Shown piece after piece: positions 56,200-64,000 of a DNA stretch of 64,000 bases (its first letter is position 1; the number at the start of each line of letters is the position of its first letter). The notes under the pieces were generated by a model. It ran no database searches. It saw only the letters and a list, made by a program, of their open reading frames with translations, and was not told the DNA's origin. The position numbers and the translations under genes were made by a program. The DNA comes from Pyxidicoccus parkwaysis (GTDB taxonomy: Bacteria > Myxococcota > Myxococcia > Myxococcales > Myxococcaceae): the NCBI RefSeq assembly GCF_017301735.1, contig NZ_CP071090.1:6314001-6378000 (forward strand), in the 5' to 3' direction.

Positions 56200-58890
56200 C
56201 TAGCCGCCGGAACCGAAGGAACCGAACCCGGCTACGCTGACGTTGATGCCGGCGAACTCCGGCGACGCATTCCTGCGTAGGATCATGACCCCTTCGACTC
56301 TCCAACAGTCGCACGCAGGCCCATACGAGAGGCCGAGAGTCTGTTGAGAGAGGGGATTCGGGTCATCGACCAACGGCTGCACAAAAGCTTCGTACCGCAC
56401 TCCCAGCCCAAATCCGAGCCTCAAACGCGTACCTGCGATGAGGGTCTGTACCCGTTCGGCCGAGGAGGGACCGAGCGGGGTGAACAGCGCGCTGCCGACC
56501 AGGGTATCGAGCCGCCGCCGCACGGCATCCGGCCCGATTGCCAGGGGGTCGGCTCCCTTGTCGAGCGCGGCCTGCGACGTGACGAGCAGGTCATCGAAGC
56601 GCCCATAGAGAGCGGCCTTGCCATTGTCGATGTTGAAGTCCGCGCTGACCTGGGTGAGCCGGCCAGTGTTCGGATCCAGACGAATCTGCCCTCCCGCCGT
56701 GAGCACGCCCGCGCTGGCGCTCAGGCGCGCGAAGGTGTCTCGCAGGACTGGCCCGCGTTCGTCTGGATTTGCGGGATTGGAGCCATTGCGAGTCAGGTCG
56801 AACCCCTGACCGATGCGCAGGCGCAGGGGCTCCTGCAGGTTGGTGCCACGCTTGAAGCGCAGCGTCTGGTCCACGGCGAGGATGCCGTGCAGGAAGGCGC
56901 GCGTGCGTCCGTCCGGCTGCAGGGGGACGGCGGCGTCGACCTCGTCGTAGGGCTGGGGCGGCCCGCCCGGTGTGGCGCCCGCCGAGGGCACGCGCCCCCA
57001 GCCGCCGGGGATGTAGCGCAGCTCCAGCGACGGGGCGATGGCGTGCCGGTACTTCGCGCCCTCCCTCCCCGACCAGGTGGTGGCGACCTGCGAGTCCAGG
57101 AGCAGCCCGGCAATCGGGTAGCCGCGCTGGTACGTGCGGCCGGAGACCTCGCCGGTCCAGATGTCCTGCCGCAGCCCGAGCGAGGGCGTCACGCGCGCGT
57201 AGTCGCCGAGCGCGAAGGACGTGGACACGCGGGGAAGGAAGTCCAGGCGATGCCGCGCCTCGCGGTCCGACGCGTTGAAGATGCCGTCGGACTGGGCCGG
57301 GTCCGGCACCAGCTCGCCCGGCACCGTGGCGTACCAGGGCGAGACGGCGTTGGCCTGGGGCCGGAAGATGCCGTCGAGGCCCTCGTCGCCGTTGCTGTGC
57401 AGCATCGGGGACAGCCGCGTGTACTCCACCTTGAGCCCGCCGGTGAGCCCGCCGAGGAACGGGAGCGGGCGCTCGGGCAGCGCGAGGGTGATGCCGGGGA
57501 GCCGCTGGAACGTCCTGGGGGACGGCAGGTCCGTGCCCGGCGCGACCGGGGGCAAGCCGGGTGTGGCCGTGCCCGCATCGGCCGGCACGAGGTTGGGCTG
57601 GAAGAAGTTGTAGCCAAACCGGATGTCCTGACGCAGCGACACGTCCAGGCCCGCGTAGAGCTCGTCCTCGCGCTTGTAGAGGGAGGCGGTGCTGCGCAGG
57701 TACTGGAACTCCCGCGCGATGATGTCTGCCGTGAGGTCGCGCGTGTAGAAGCCGTCCGAGACGAGGGAGGCGTCGACCCGGTCGTACCACCCGCTGCCCA
57801 GCTCCTGCGTGTGCTGCCAGGAGGCCTCACCGCGCAGACCTCGAGCGTCCGTGATGATGTTGGGCCCCGGGGCTCCGTCCACGAGCTCCCGGTAGAACGC
57901 CCCGTCTCTATCCCGAGGGTCGCGGACCGGCCGGCTGTCGTAGAGGACCCCCAACGTCAGCCGGCCGCGGGCGTGCTCGCTGGGCACATAACGAAACTCC
58001 GAGAGCAGCCGGGCGCCCTTCACTCCGAAGACCTTCGGATCGCGAACGGTCAGGTCATCCTTGGTGTCGGCCGTGCCCCTGTCGTCGATGACGCGCGTGA
58101 CGAGCCCTCCGCCGCTGAAGTACCCCGGCGTGAAGGTCATGTCGTAGCTGCGGCCCAGGGTGACGAAGACGGGCTGCTCCAGGCTGAAGCCGTTGAGGCT
58201 GGAGGTGCTGGGCTTGGGGATGAGCAGGCCCGAGCGCCGCTCCGCCAGAGGCAGGTAGAGCCACGGCAGCGCGAAGACGGGCACCGAGCGCACATACACG
58301 ACGGGCCAGCTCAGCGTGGCACGCTCGCCGAGGACGACGTTGGCGGCGCTGGCCTCCACGCGCCAGCTCGGCTCGCCGGGGCCGCACTCGCACGGGGTGA
58401 AGGCCAGGTCGTCCACGACGAAGGAATTGGGCCCGGTGCGGCGGATGCGCGTGCCGCTGAGGATGACGGGCGTCTCCCCCATGGCGCGCAGCTCCTGCGG
58501 CGTCTTCGCCGCGAGCATGGCCTCCAGGGTGACGCCCTTCTTCTGCATGAAGAAGCCGCCCTGGAGGTTGGCCTCGAAGGAGCGGATGTCCACGTGGACG
58601 GAGTCCGCCACCGCGGCCATGCCGCCGGGCCCCACGAACATGACGTTGCCGGAGGCGGTGGCCACCTGGCCGGCCTCGTCGTACGTCACTTCGTCGGCGC
58701 GCAGCAGCATGTCCCCGGTGCGCAGCTCGCAGTGGCCGCGCGCGGTGAGGACCTGCTTGTCGGCCTCATACGCGACGAAGTCCGCCGCCAACTCCACCGT
58801 CTCGCCGGTGGGGAGCTGCACCTGCGTGGCGAGCGGAATCTGCGCCGACGACACGAGCAGCGCGGCGGCGAGCGGGACGAGGATGCTCAT
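56200..58890 (-). CDS. lptD: LPS-assembly protein LptD
   Basis: 896 residues. A signal peptide leads to an OstA/LptA-like jelly-roll domain (about 30-130: LTARGHCELRTGDMLLRADEVTYDEAGQVATASGNV), then the LptD beta barrel (about 190-880), rich in alternating strands with aromatic ends. Cys residues in FTPCECGPGEPSW and near the C-terminus (ACDCWRVEG) fit the disulfide pattern of LptD. It inserts LPS into the outer leaflet together with LptE. It follows the AMIN protein gene by 46 bp on the same strand. Confidence 0.9.
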   Translation of the reverse strand: MSILVPLAAALLVSSAQIPLATQVQLPTGETVELAADFVAYEADKQVLTARGHCELRTGDMLLRADEVTYDEAGQVATASGNVMFVGPGGMAAVADSVHVDIRSFEANLQGGFFMQKKGVTLEAMLAAKTPQELRAMGETPVILSGTRIRRTGPNSFVVDDLAFTPCECGPGEPSWRVEASAANVVLGERATLSWPVVYVRSVPVFALPWLYLPLAERRSGLLIPKPSTSSLNGFSLEQPVFVTLGRSYDMTFTPGYFSGGGLVTRVIDDRGTADTKDDLTVRDPKVFGVKGARLLSEFRYVPSEHARGRLTLGVLYDSRPVRDPRDRDGAFYRELVDGAPGPNIITDARGLRGEASWQHTQELGSGWYDRVDASLVSDGFYTRDLTADIIAREFQYLRSTASLYKREDELYAGLDVSLRQDIRFGYNFFQPNLVPADAGTATPGLPPVAPGTDLPSPRTFQRLPGITLALPERPLPFLGGLTGGLKVEYTRLSPMLHSNGDEGLDGIFRPQANAVSPWYATVPGELVPDPAQSDGIFNASDREARHRLDFLPRVSTSFALGDYARVTPSLGLRQDIWTGEVSGRTYQRGYPIAGLLLDSQVATTWSGREGAKYRHAIAPSLELRYIPGGWGRVPSAGATPGGPPQPYDEVDAAVPLQPDGRTRAFLHGILAVDQTLRFKRGTNLQEPLRLRIGQGFDLTRNGSNPANPDERGPVLRDTFARLSASAGVLTAGGQIRLDPNTGRLTQVSADFNIDNGKAALYGRFDDLLVTSQAALDKGADPLAIGPDAVRRRLDTLVGSALFTPLGPSSAERVQTLIAGTRLRLGFGLGVRYEAFVQPLVDDPNPLSQQTLGLSYGPACDCWRVEGVMILRRNASPEFAGINVSVAGFGSFGSGG

Positions 58891-58936
58891 TCAGGGGGCA
58901 GGGTATGCCGCGCCCGGGCCGCGCGGCGCGCCCTTT

Positions 58937-60391
58937 TCACCGCCCCGCGCGCGGGAAGTCCAACGAAATGACATTGCCCTCCTGGCGGGCCTGGAACGCC
59001 ACCTGCTGGCGCAGGTTGATGGTGACACGCACCCCACGGCCCGCGGAGTCCGCCTCCACCCGAGTCACGGGAGAGCTGAAGAAGGACGTGTCCAGCGGGC
59101 GGGTGTTGTTGCTCAGGTCGATGCGCGTGTTCTCCAGCTCCACCACCACGGAGCGGCCGTCCTCGCTGGCCGTGTAGCGCACCGGCTCGTTGGTGCGGAT
59201 GAAGACGCGGGATGCACCCGACTGCTGCTGGAAGCCCACCAGCGTCATCGTCTTGCGGCGCGACGACACGGAGACCTCGCCGCCGCTGCTGGTCACCTCG
59301 CGGCGCTCGCGCGGCGTCTCGGCCACGGCCAGTTTCTCCTGCTTCGCGCTCTCGCGGGAGGCGCGGGCCTCCTCCTGGCGCTGGCGGCGCGCGTCGGCGG
59401 CGGCCTCGGCCTGGGCCTTGCGCTCGTCCGCGGCGGCCTGCGCCTGGGCCTGACGCTCCTCGGCGGCGGCCTGGGCCTGGCGCTTCTTCTCGTCGGCGGC
59501 GGCCTTCGCGGAGGCCTGGGCCTCCTCCTGCTGGCGCTTCTTCTCCTCGGCGGCGCTCTGCGCGGAGGCCTGGGCCTCCTCCTGCTGGCGCTTCTTCTGC
59601 TCGGCGGCGGCCTGCGCGGCGGCGCGGCGCTCGTCCTCGGCGGCCTTCGCGGAGGCCTGGGCCTCCTCCTGCTGGCGCTTCTTCTCGTCGGCGGCGGCCT
59701 GGGCGGAGGCGCGGGCCTCCTCCTCCTGGCGCTGGGCCGCGACGCGGGCCTCCTCCTGGCGCTTCTTCTCCGCCTCGGCGTCCGCCTGGGCGCGGGCGGT
59801 GGCCTCGGCGGCGGCCTTCTCCTGGGCCTCGCGGTCCGCCTTCGCGGCGGCGGCGGCGTCAGCGGCGGCCTTCTCCTGGGCCTCGCGGTCCGCCTTCGCG
59901 GCGGCGGCGGCCTGGGCGGCGCTGCCCTCCGTGGCGGCGGGCTGCGCGGCGGTGGACGGCTGGGCGGCCGGAGTCTCCGCGGGCGCCTGCGCGACGGCCT
60001 GGCCCGCGCCACCCGTCACCTTCACGACGAGCTGGTTGCCGTTGGCCTGGATGTCCGTCTCCACCTCGCGCTCATAGCCGATGAGCACGCGGGCGATGGC
60101 GGACGCGTCCGAGCCGTAGCTGGCGGTGCGGATGCCCGTCACCGTGCCATTGCCCACCTGCACCTCCTCCGGGACGCCGGAGAAGACGGCCTCGGAGATG
60201 TCGATGACGAGCCGCGGAGGGTCCGTCATGGTGAAGGTGGTGAAGTTGGGCTTCTTCGTGCCGGTGATGGACACGGTGCCGCCATTCACCTGGACGGCGG
60301 TGATGGTGTTCACGTCCGCCGCCGGCGCTTGCGCGAGCGCCAGCACAGGCACCAGCACGACACCGAGCAGCCACACCGCAGAGGCCTTCAT
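58937..60391 (-). CDS. AMIN-domain protein with long Ala/Glu/Lys coiled coil
   Basis: 484 residues; GGGAG precedes the ATG. A signal peptide is followed by an AMIN-type domain (about 28-125), a 230-residue charged helix (about 145-365) and a second AMIN-like domain (about 375-484). The helix is made of 18- and 11-residue units (KADREAQEKAAAD; EKKRQQEEAQASA), hendecad spacing as in TolA. AMIN domains bind peptidoglycan. The protein probably bridges the cell wall and outer membrane next to LptD. Confidence 0.82.
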   Translation of the reverse strand: MKASAVWLLGVVLVPVLALAQAPAADVNTITAVQVNGGTVSITGTKKPNFTTFTMTDPPRLVIDISEAVFSGVPEEVQVGNGTVTGIRTASYGSDASAIARVLIGYEREVETDIQANGNQLVVKVTGGAGQAVAQAPAETPAAQPSTAAQPAATEGSAAQAAAAAKADREAQEKAAADAAAAAKADREAQEKAAAEATARAQADAEAEKKRQEEARVAAQRQEEEARASAQAAADEKKRQQEEAQASAKAAEDERRAAAQAAAEQKKRQQEEAQASAQSAAEEKKRQQEEAQASAKAAADEKKRQAQAAAEERQAQAQAAADERKAQAEAAADARRQRQEEARASRESAKQEKLAVAETPRERREVTSSGGEVSVSSRRKTMTLVGFQQQSGASRVFIRTNEPVRYTASEDGRSVVVELENTRIDLSNNTRPLDTSFFSSPVTRVEADSAGRGVRVTINLRQQVAFQARQEGNVISLDFPRAGR

Positions 60392-60481
60392 CGACCACTC
60401 CCGTTCACGTTGACAGAACCTTGGGGATGCTAGCACGCGTCCCCTGCCCTCCAACTTTCCGTCCGGGCCGTGTGTCGCGCG

Positions 60482-61756
60482 CTACTTCCGCAGGCGCGGA
60501 AGGCTGGGCGCGCGGCTGCGATGCGTCCGGGCGTACTCGATGAGGTTCTTGATGTCGTAGCAGATCTGCCGGATGTCGTGGCCCATCGTCAGCTCGATGT
60601 GGCTGTTTCCCTTCACCGGCCGCCACAGGAGGTACTCGCTCTTGGCCGCGCGGTACACGCTCCGGGTGGACTCCAGCGAGGCCAGCGGGTCCAGGTCCCC
60701 GAAGATGATGGCCATGGGCACTTCGATGCGGCCGAAGCCTCGCTTGAAGTCGAAGCCCGTCCGGTAGCAGACCATCTCCCCCCGGCGAATCCACCGGGCG
60801 AACTGCTCCAGCACCTTGCGCGGCTCGCGCTCGCCGCCCTCGCGCAGGAGCCAGCGCACGTCGTCCGCGCTCACCCGCTCCGGGTTGATGAGCCGGTTCA
60901 GCCGCGTGGTGAGCTGCTGGTAGAGGGGCGAGTCCTCCGCCTTCCCAATCTGCCGCTCCACGAACTTGAGGATGACGTCCACCGGCATGGCGTTGAACTT
61001 CAGCGCCCGCCGCTCGTGCGGCTGCAGCTTGCGGCCCAGCCCCGCGTTCAGGGCCCCCACGCCTCGCGCCAGCAGCTTGCGGCCGGCCCCCTCCACCTTC
61101 CCCGTCACATTCAGGCCGGCGAGCGTCAAATCAATCATGCCGCCCAGGAGCGGCGTGCCGTGCGCCAGCACGCGCAGCAGCATGAAGCCGCGGCCCAGGT
61201 CCGCCGGGGAGCCGATGGTGATGAGCCCCTCGAAGTCGTTGTGGATGCCGGCGTAGCCGTAGCCCAGCATGCCGCCCATGGAGTGGCCGCAGTAGAAGAT
61301 GCGCTCGCGCCGGGTGATGCGCTTCACGCCGGAGACGGCCGCCGGCAGGTCGTAGAGGAAGTAGCTGTCGATGTCCCAGCCGTAGTCGAGATCCGGCGGC
61401 AGGGGGCGCTTGAAGCGCTCGGCCCGCTCCTTCTGGAAGGCGATGGAGCTCTTGCCGTGGCCGCGCAGCTCCAGGATGTGGATGTCCACCCCGAAGAAGA
61501 GCAGGTTCTTCACGAACTGGCCGCTCGTCCACGTGTGCCGGTTCTGCGAGAAGCCGTGCACCAGCAGCAGCGCCTCCCCGAACAACGGCTGCGGGAAGGG
61601 CTGCTTCACCGGACGGTAGCGGGTGATGACCAGCGACCAACCGTCCGCCGTCTCCACGACGTACTTCGTCTTCGAGTAAAGCGCCCGGAAGTCGACTTCG
61701 TCGATGGTGGGGAAGTGCGGCCCTGGGGCCGCGGCTCTCCAGTCCGGCAGGCGCAT
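60482..61756 (-). CDS. Alpha/beta hydrolase
   Basis: 424 residues. LLVHGFSQNRHTWTS, nucleophile Ser in YCGHSMGGMLGYG, acid in IIFGDLDPLA and His in KGNSHIELTMG complete a catalytic triad. It resembles lipase- or esterase-like hydrolases with a long cap between residues about 190 and 310. No signal peptide is evident. The substrate is unknown. Confidence 0.85.
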   Translation of the reverse strand: MRLPDWRAAAPGPHFPTIDEVDFRALYSKTKYVVETADGWSLVITRYRPVKQPFPQPLFGEALLLVHGFSQNRHTWTSGQFVKNLLFFGVDIHILELRGHGKSSIAFQKERAERFKRPLPPDLDYGWDIDSYFLYDLPAAVSGVKRITRRERIFYCGHSMGGMLGYGYAGIHNDFEGLITIGSPADLGRGFMLLRVLAHGTPLLGGMIDLTLAGLNVTGKVEGAGRKLLARGVGALNAGLGRKLQPHERRALKFNAMPVDVILKFVERQIGKAEDSPLYQQLTTRLNRLINPERVSADDVRWLLREGGEREPRKVLEQFARWIRRGEMVCYRTGFDFKRGFGRIEVPMAIIFGDLDPLASLESTRSVYRAAKSEYLLWRPVKGNSHIELTMGHDIRQICYDIKNLIEYARTHRSRAPSLPRLRK

Positions 61757-61807
61757 GCCTTGAATCTACGGCTCCTGCTGCATTGCGCCAAGCATTGCGC
61801 CCGGGAT

Positions 61808-63085
61808 TCAGCCCAGGCGGGCCTTCACCATGCCCACCAGGAACAGTGAGCCTGTGCAGAGCACGACGTCGCCCTGCCCTGCCTTCCTACGTGCCGCGTC
61901 CAGCGCGGAGTCCAGGTCAGACCAGGCAGCCACGTCCGCGCAGAGCGAGCGGGCCTCGTCGAGGTACGCCGCGGGCGCGAGCGAGCGAGGCGTCTCCAAC
62001 GGCGTGAGTTGTACCGAGGTACACTTGGGAAACAGGGCCCGCATCATCGGTCCCCGGTCCTTGTCGCCCACCACGCCGAACACGAGGTGGATGCGGCGGT
62101 CCGCGTACAGCGCGCGAAGGGAGGCGAGCAGCACCTCCACCCCCGCGGGGTTGTGCGCGCCGTCGAGCAGGAGGGGCGGCTGCCCGGGCACTTCCTCCAG
62201 GCGCCCCGGCCAGCGCGCCGAGGCCAGCCCCGTGCGGGCGGCCTCCAGCGGCACGGCCACACCGCGCGCGTGCAGGGCCTCCAGACAGGCGAGCGCCACC
62301 GCGGCGTTCTGCTTCTGGTGAGGCCCGCGCAGGGCGAGCGCCAGCCCCTCCAGCGACCAGGAAGGCCCCCGGTACGAGAGGGTTCCATCCGCCTTCGTCT
62401 CGCCCGCGAAGTCCTTCCCCTCCACCCACAGGGGGACGCCCAATGCCTCGGCCTTGCGGACAATCGCCTCCAGGGCCTCCGGCTCCTGGCGGGACACCAC
62501 GCAAGGCACGCCGGGCTTGAGGATGCCGGCCTTCTCCCCCGCGATGGCCGCGAGCGTGTGGCCCAGGTACTCCATGTGGTCGAAGGACACGGGCGTAATG
62601 GCCGTCACCACCGGGCTCGACGCGGTGGTGGCGTCCAGGCGCCCACCGAGGCCCGTCTCCAGCACGGCCACGTCCACACCCACGCGGGCGAAGTGCCAGA
62701 GGGCCACCACGGTGCCGAACTCGAAGTACGTCATCGGCTCGGAGACGGCGGACGGGTAGCGCTCCAGCACCTCGAGGATGGCGCGCCCGAAGTCCTCGTC
62801 GGAGATGTCCACGCCGTCCACGCGGATGCGCTCGTTGATGCGCACCAGGTGCGGGGACGTGTAGAGGCCCACGTGGTGGCCTGCGGCCTGGAGCGCGGCG
62901 GCGGTGAAGGCGCAGGTGCTGCCCTTGCCGTTGGTGCCCGCCACGTGCAGCGCCGGGTAGCGCCGCTCCGGGTGGCCCAGCGCCTCCAGCGCCTCGCGCA
63001 CGCGCTCCAGCCCCAGCTTGATGCCGGAGGGGTTGAGCTTCGTGAAGAAGGCCAGCGCCTCCTGGGGCGTCCGCGGGGCGCTCAT
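61808..63085 (-). CDS. folC: Bifunctional folylpolyglutamate/dihydrofolate synthase
   Basis: 425 residues, normal FolC length. P-loop HVAGTNGKGSTCAF near the N-terminus, YTSPHLVRINERIRVDG (substrate loop), and the C-terminal domain with LLLDGAHNPAG. It adds glutamate to dihydropteroate and folates. It starts 20 bp after accD, an arrangement seen in several bacteria. Confidence 0.94.
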   Translation of the reverse strand: MSAPRTPQEALAFFTKLNPSGIKLGLERVREALEALGHPERRYPALHVAGTNGKGSTCAFTAAALQAAGHHVGLYTSPHLVRINERIRVDGVDISDEDFGRAILEVLERYPSAVSEPMTYFEFGTVVALWHFARVGVDVAVLETGLGGRLDATTASSPVVTAITPVSFDHMEYLGHTLAAIAGEKAGILKPGVPCVVSRQEPEALEAIVRKAEALGVPLWVEGKDFAGETKADGTLSYRGPSWSLEGLALALRGPHQKQNAAVALACLEALHARGVAVPLEAARTGLASARWPGRLEEVPGQPPLLLDGAHNPAGVEVLLASLRALYADRRIHLVFGVVGDKDRGPMMRALFPKCTSVQLTPLETPRSLAPAAYLDEARSLCADVAAWSDLDSALDAARRKAGQGDVVLCTGSLFLVGMVKARLG

Positions 63086-63105
63086 GCCGGTGGCCTTCGC
63101 GTGCT

Positions 63106-63963
63106 TCAGCCCAGCAGGCCGAGAATCTGGCCCAGCTTCGTCCGCAGGTCCTTGCGGTGGACGATGCTGTCGATCATCCCGTGATCCAGCAGGAACTCGG
63201 AGCGCTGGAAGCCCTCGGGGAGCTTCTGGCGGATGGTCTGCTCAATCACGCGCGGGCCGGCGAAGCCGATGAGGGCCTTGGGCTCGGCGAGCATGACGTC
63301 GCCCAGCCACGAGAAGGACGCGGCCACGCCGCCGGTGGTGGGGTTGAGCAGCACGGAGATGTACGGCCGCGTGCCGGTGCGGAAGCGGGCGATGGCCGCG
63401 GACGTCTTCGCCATCTGCATGAGGGAGAAGATGCCCTCCTGCATGCGCGCGCCGCCGGACGCGGAGAAGATGATGGCCGAGCACTTCAGCTCGTGCGCGC
63501 GCTCGAAGACGCGCGTCACCTTCTCGCCCACCACCGAGCCCATGGAGCCGCCCATGAAGTCGAAGATGAAGCAGCCCACGGACACCTGGTGGCCCTCGAT
63601 GCGGCCCACGCCGGAGACGAAGGCGTCGTTCTCACCCAGGTTCTTCCGCGTGGACTTGAGCCGGTCCTTGTACTTCTTCGAGTCGGTGAACCCGAGCGGA
63701 TCCTGCGGCTCCAGCTCCTTGTCGAACTCCTCGAAGCTGTCCGGATCCAACAGCGCGTTGAGCCTCGCGCGAGCGGGCCAGGCGTGGTGGTGCTCGCAGT
63801 GCGGGCACACCATCCAGTTCTTCTCCAAATCCTGCCGGTAGAGGATTTCGTCGCAGGTCTCGCACTTGGCCCACAGGCCTTCCATGCGGGACGGGCGGGA
63901 CTCGGTTGGCTGCTCGGCTTCGGAGGGGGTGGAGATGCGGGGCTTCTTGGAGAACCAGGCCAT
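63106..63963 (-). CDS. accD: Acetyl-CoA carboxylase carboxyltransferase subunit beta
   Basis: 285 residues. An N-terminal zinc ribbon (CETCDEI and VCPHCEHH) precedes the carboxyltransferase domain with FSASGGARMQEGIFSLMQM and the GGVAASFSWLGDVMLAEP oxyanion region. It makes malonyl-CoA together with AccA. The start at 63963 lies 37 bp from the window end, so its promoter is mostly outside. folC follows downstream. Confidence 0.95.
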   Translation of the reverse strand: MAWFSKKPRISTPSEAEQPTESRPSRMEGLWAKCETCDEILYRQDLEKNWMVCPHCEHHHAWPARARLNALLDPDSFEEFDKELEPQDPLGFTDSKKYKDRLKSTRKNLGENDAFVSGVGRIEGHQVSVGCFIFDFMGGSMGSVVGEKVTRVFERAHELKCSAIIFSASGGARMQEGIFSLMQMAKTSAAIARFRTGTRPYISVLLNPTTGGVAASFSWLGDVMLAEPKALIGFAGPRVIEQTIRQKLPEGFQRSEFLLDHGMIDSIVHRKDLRTKLGQILGLLG

Positions 63964-64000
63964 GACGAGGGCGGGTTAATCCCGCCTGCCCCCAGCCGTC

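Overview
The window is high-GC DNA (roughly 70% by eye) whose gene content points to a myxobacterium of the Myxococcus/Pyxidicoccus/Corallococcus group. The indicators are abundant Ser/Thr kinase, TPR and cyclase signalling proteins, an anti-sigma-type zinc motif fused to a kinase, a Myxococcus-style DnaK/J-protein pair, an enlarged set of putative lipoproteins, and GTG/TTG starts. No rRNA, tRNA, CRISPR array, prophage or insertion sequence was recognised. It looks like chromosomal core and lineage-specific DNA with short intergenic gaps.

Layout. 1-1.0 kb: 3'-truncated pntA (NAD(P) transhydrogenase alpha). 1.1-5.0 kb: a minus-strand stressosome operon (RsbT-like kinase, RsbT with an N-terminal extension, RsbX-like phosphatase, RsbS, RsbR, then two tandem SpoIIAA-like paralogues), with a promoter and a perfect palindrome in front. 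5.2-6.0 kb: a class II amidotransferase-like protein with Ser instead of the catalytic Cys at position 2. 6.2-12.1 kb: a proteostasis block (short Hsp70, giant Ala/Pro-rich J-domain/TPR protein, CvpA-type membrane protein, zinc-domain-less ClpX paralogue). 12.3-17.1 kb: arginine decarboxylase, a conserved helical protein, OsmC protein, deoxyhypusine-synthase-like enzyme and a small unknown. 17.3-24.2 kb: PHP phosphoesterase, then a coupled unit of ZAS-finger/kinase/TPR receptor, sigma factor and two SPFH proteins.

24.3-27.8 kb: PLP decarboxylase, amphi-Trp-type protein and a chemoreceptor. 28.0-39.8 kb: respiratory complex I genes split into nuoAB and nuoCDGHI by a thioesterase, a membrane sulfatase and an adenylate cyclase, followed by a small [2Fe-2S] ferredoxin. 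39.9-47.5 kb: lineage-specific membrane and secreted proteins and a CHASE2 adenylate cyclase lacking a conserved catalytic Asn. 47.8-49.6 kb: five small membrane proteins in a row (holin-like, DUF3618-like, two single-anchor proteins, YtxH-like). 49.7-53.9 kb: EEP-family hydrolase, unknown protein, M23 peptidase, enoyl-CoA hydratase and TetR regulator. 54.1-60.4 kb: envelope genes (lipoprotein with EF-hand-like loops, XRE regulator, LptD, AMIN/coiled-coil protein). 60.5-64.0 kb: alpha/beta hydrolase, folC, accD.

The most distinctive assemblies are the receptor-kinase/sigma/SPFH unit, the lidless Hsp70 with its repeat-rich J-partner, the stressosome with duplicated outputs, and the five-gene small membrane protein cluster. 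All functional statements rest on motif recognition by eye; no database search was run.
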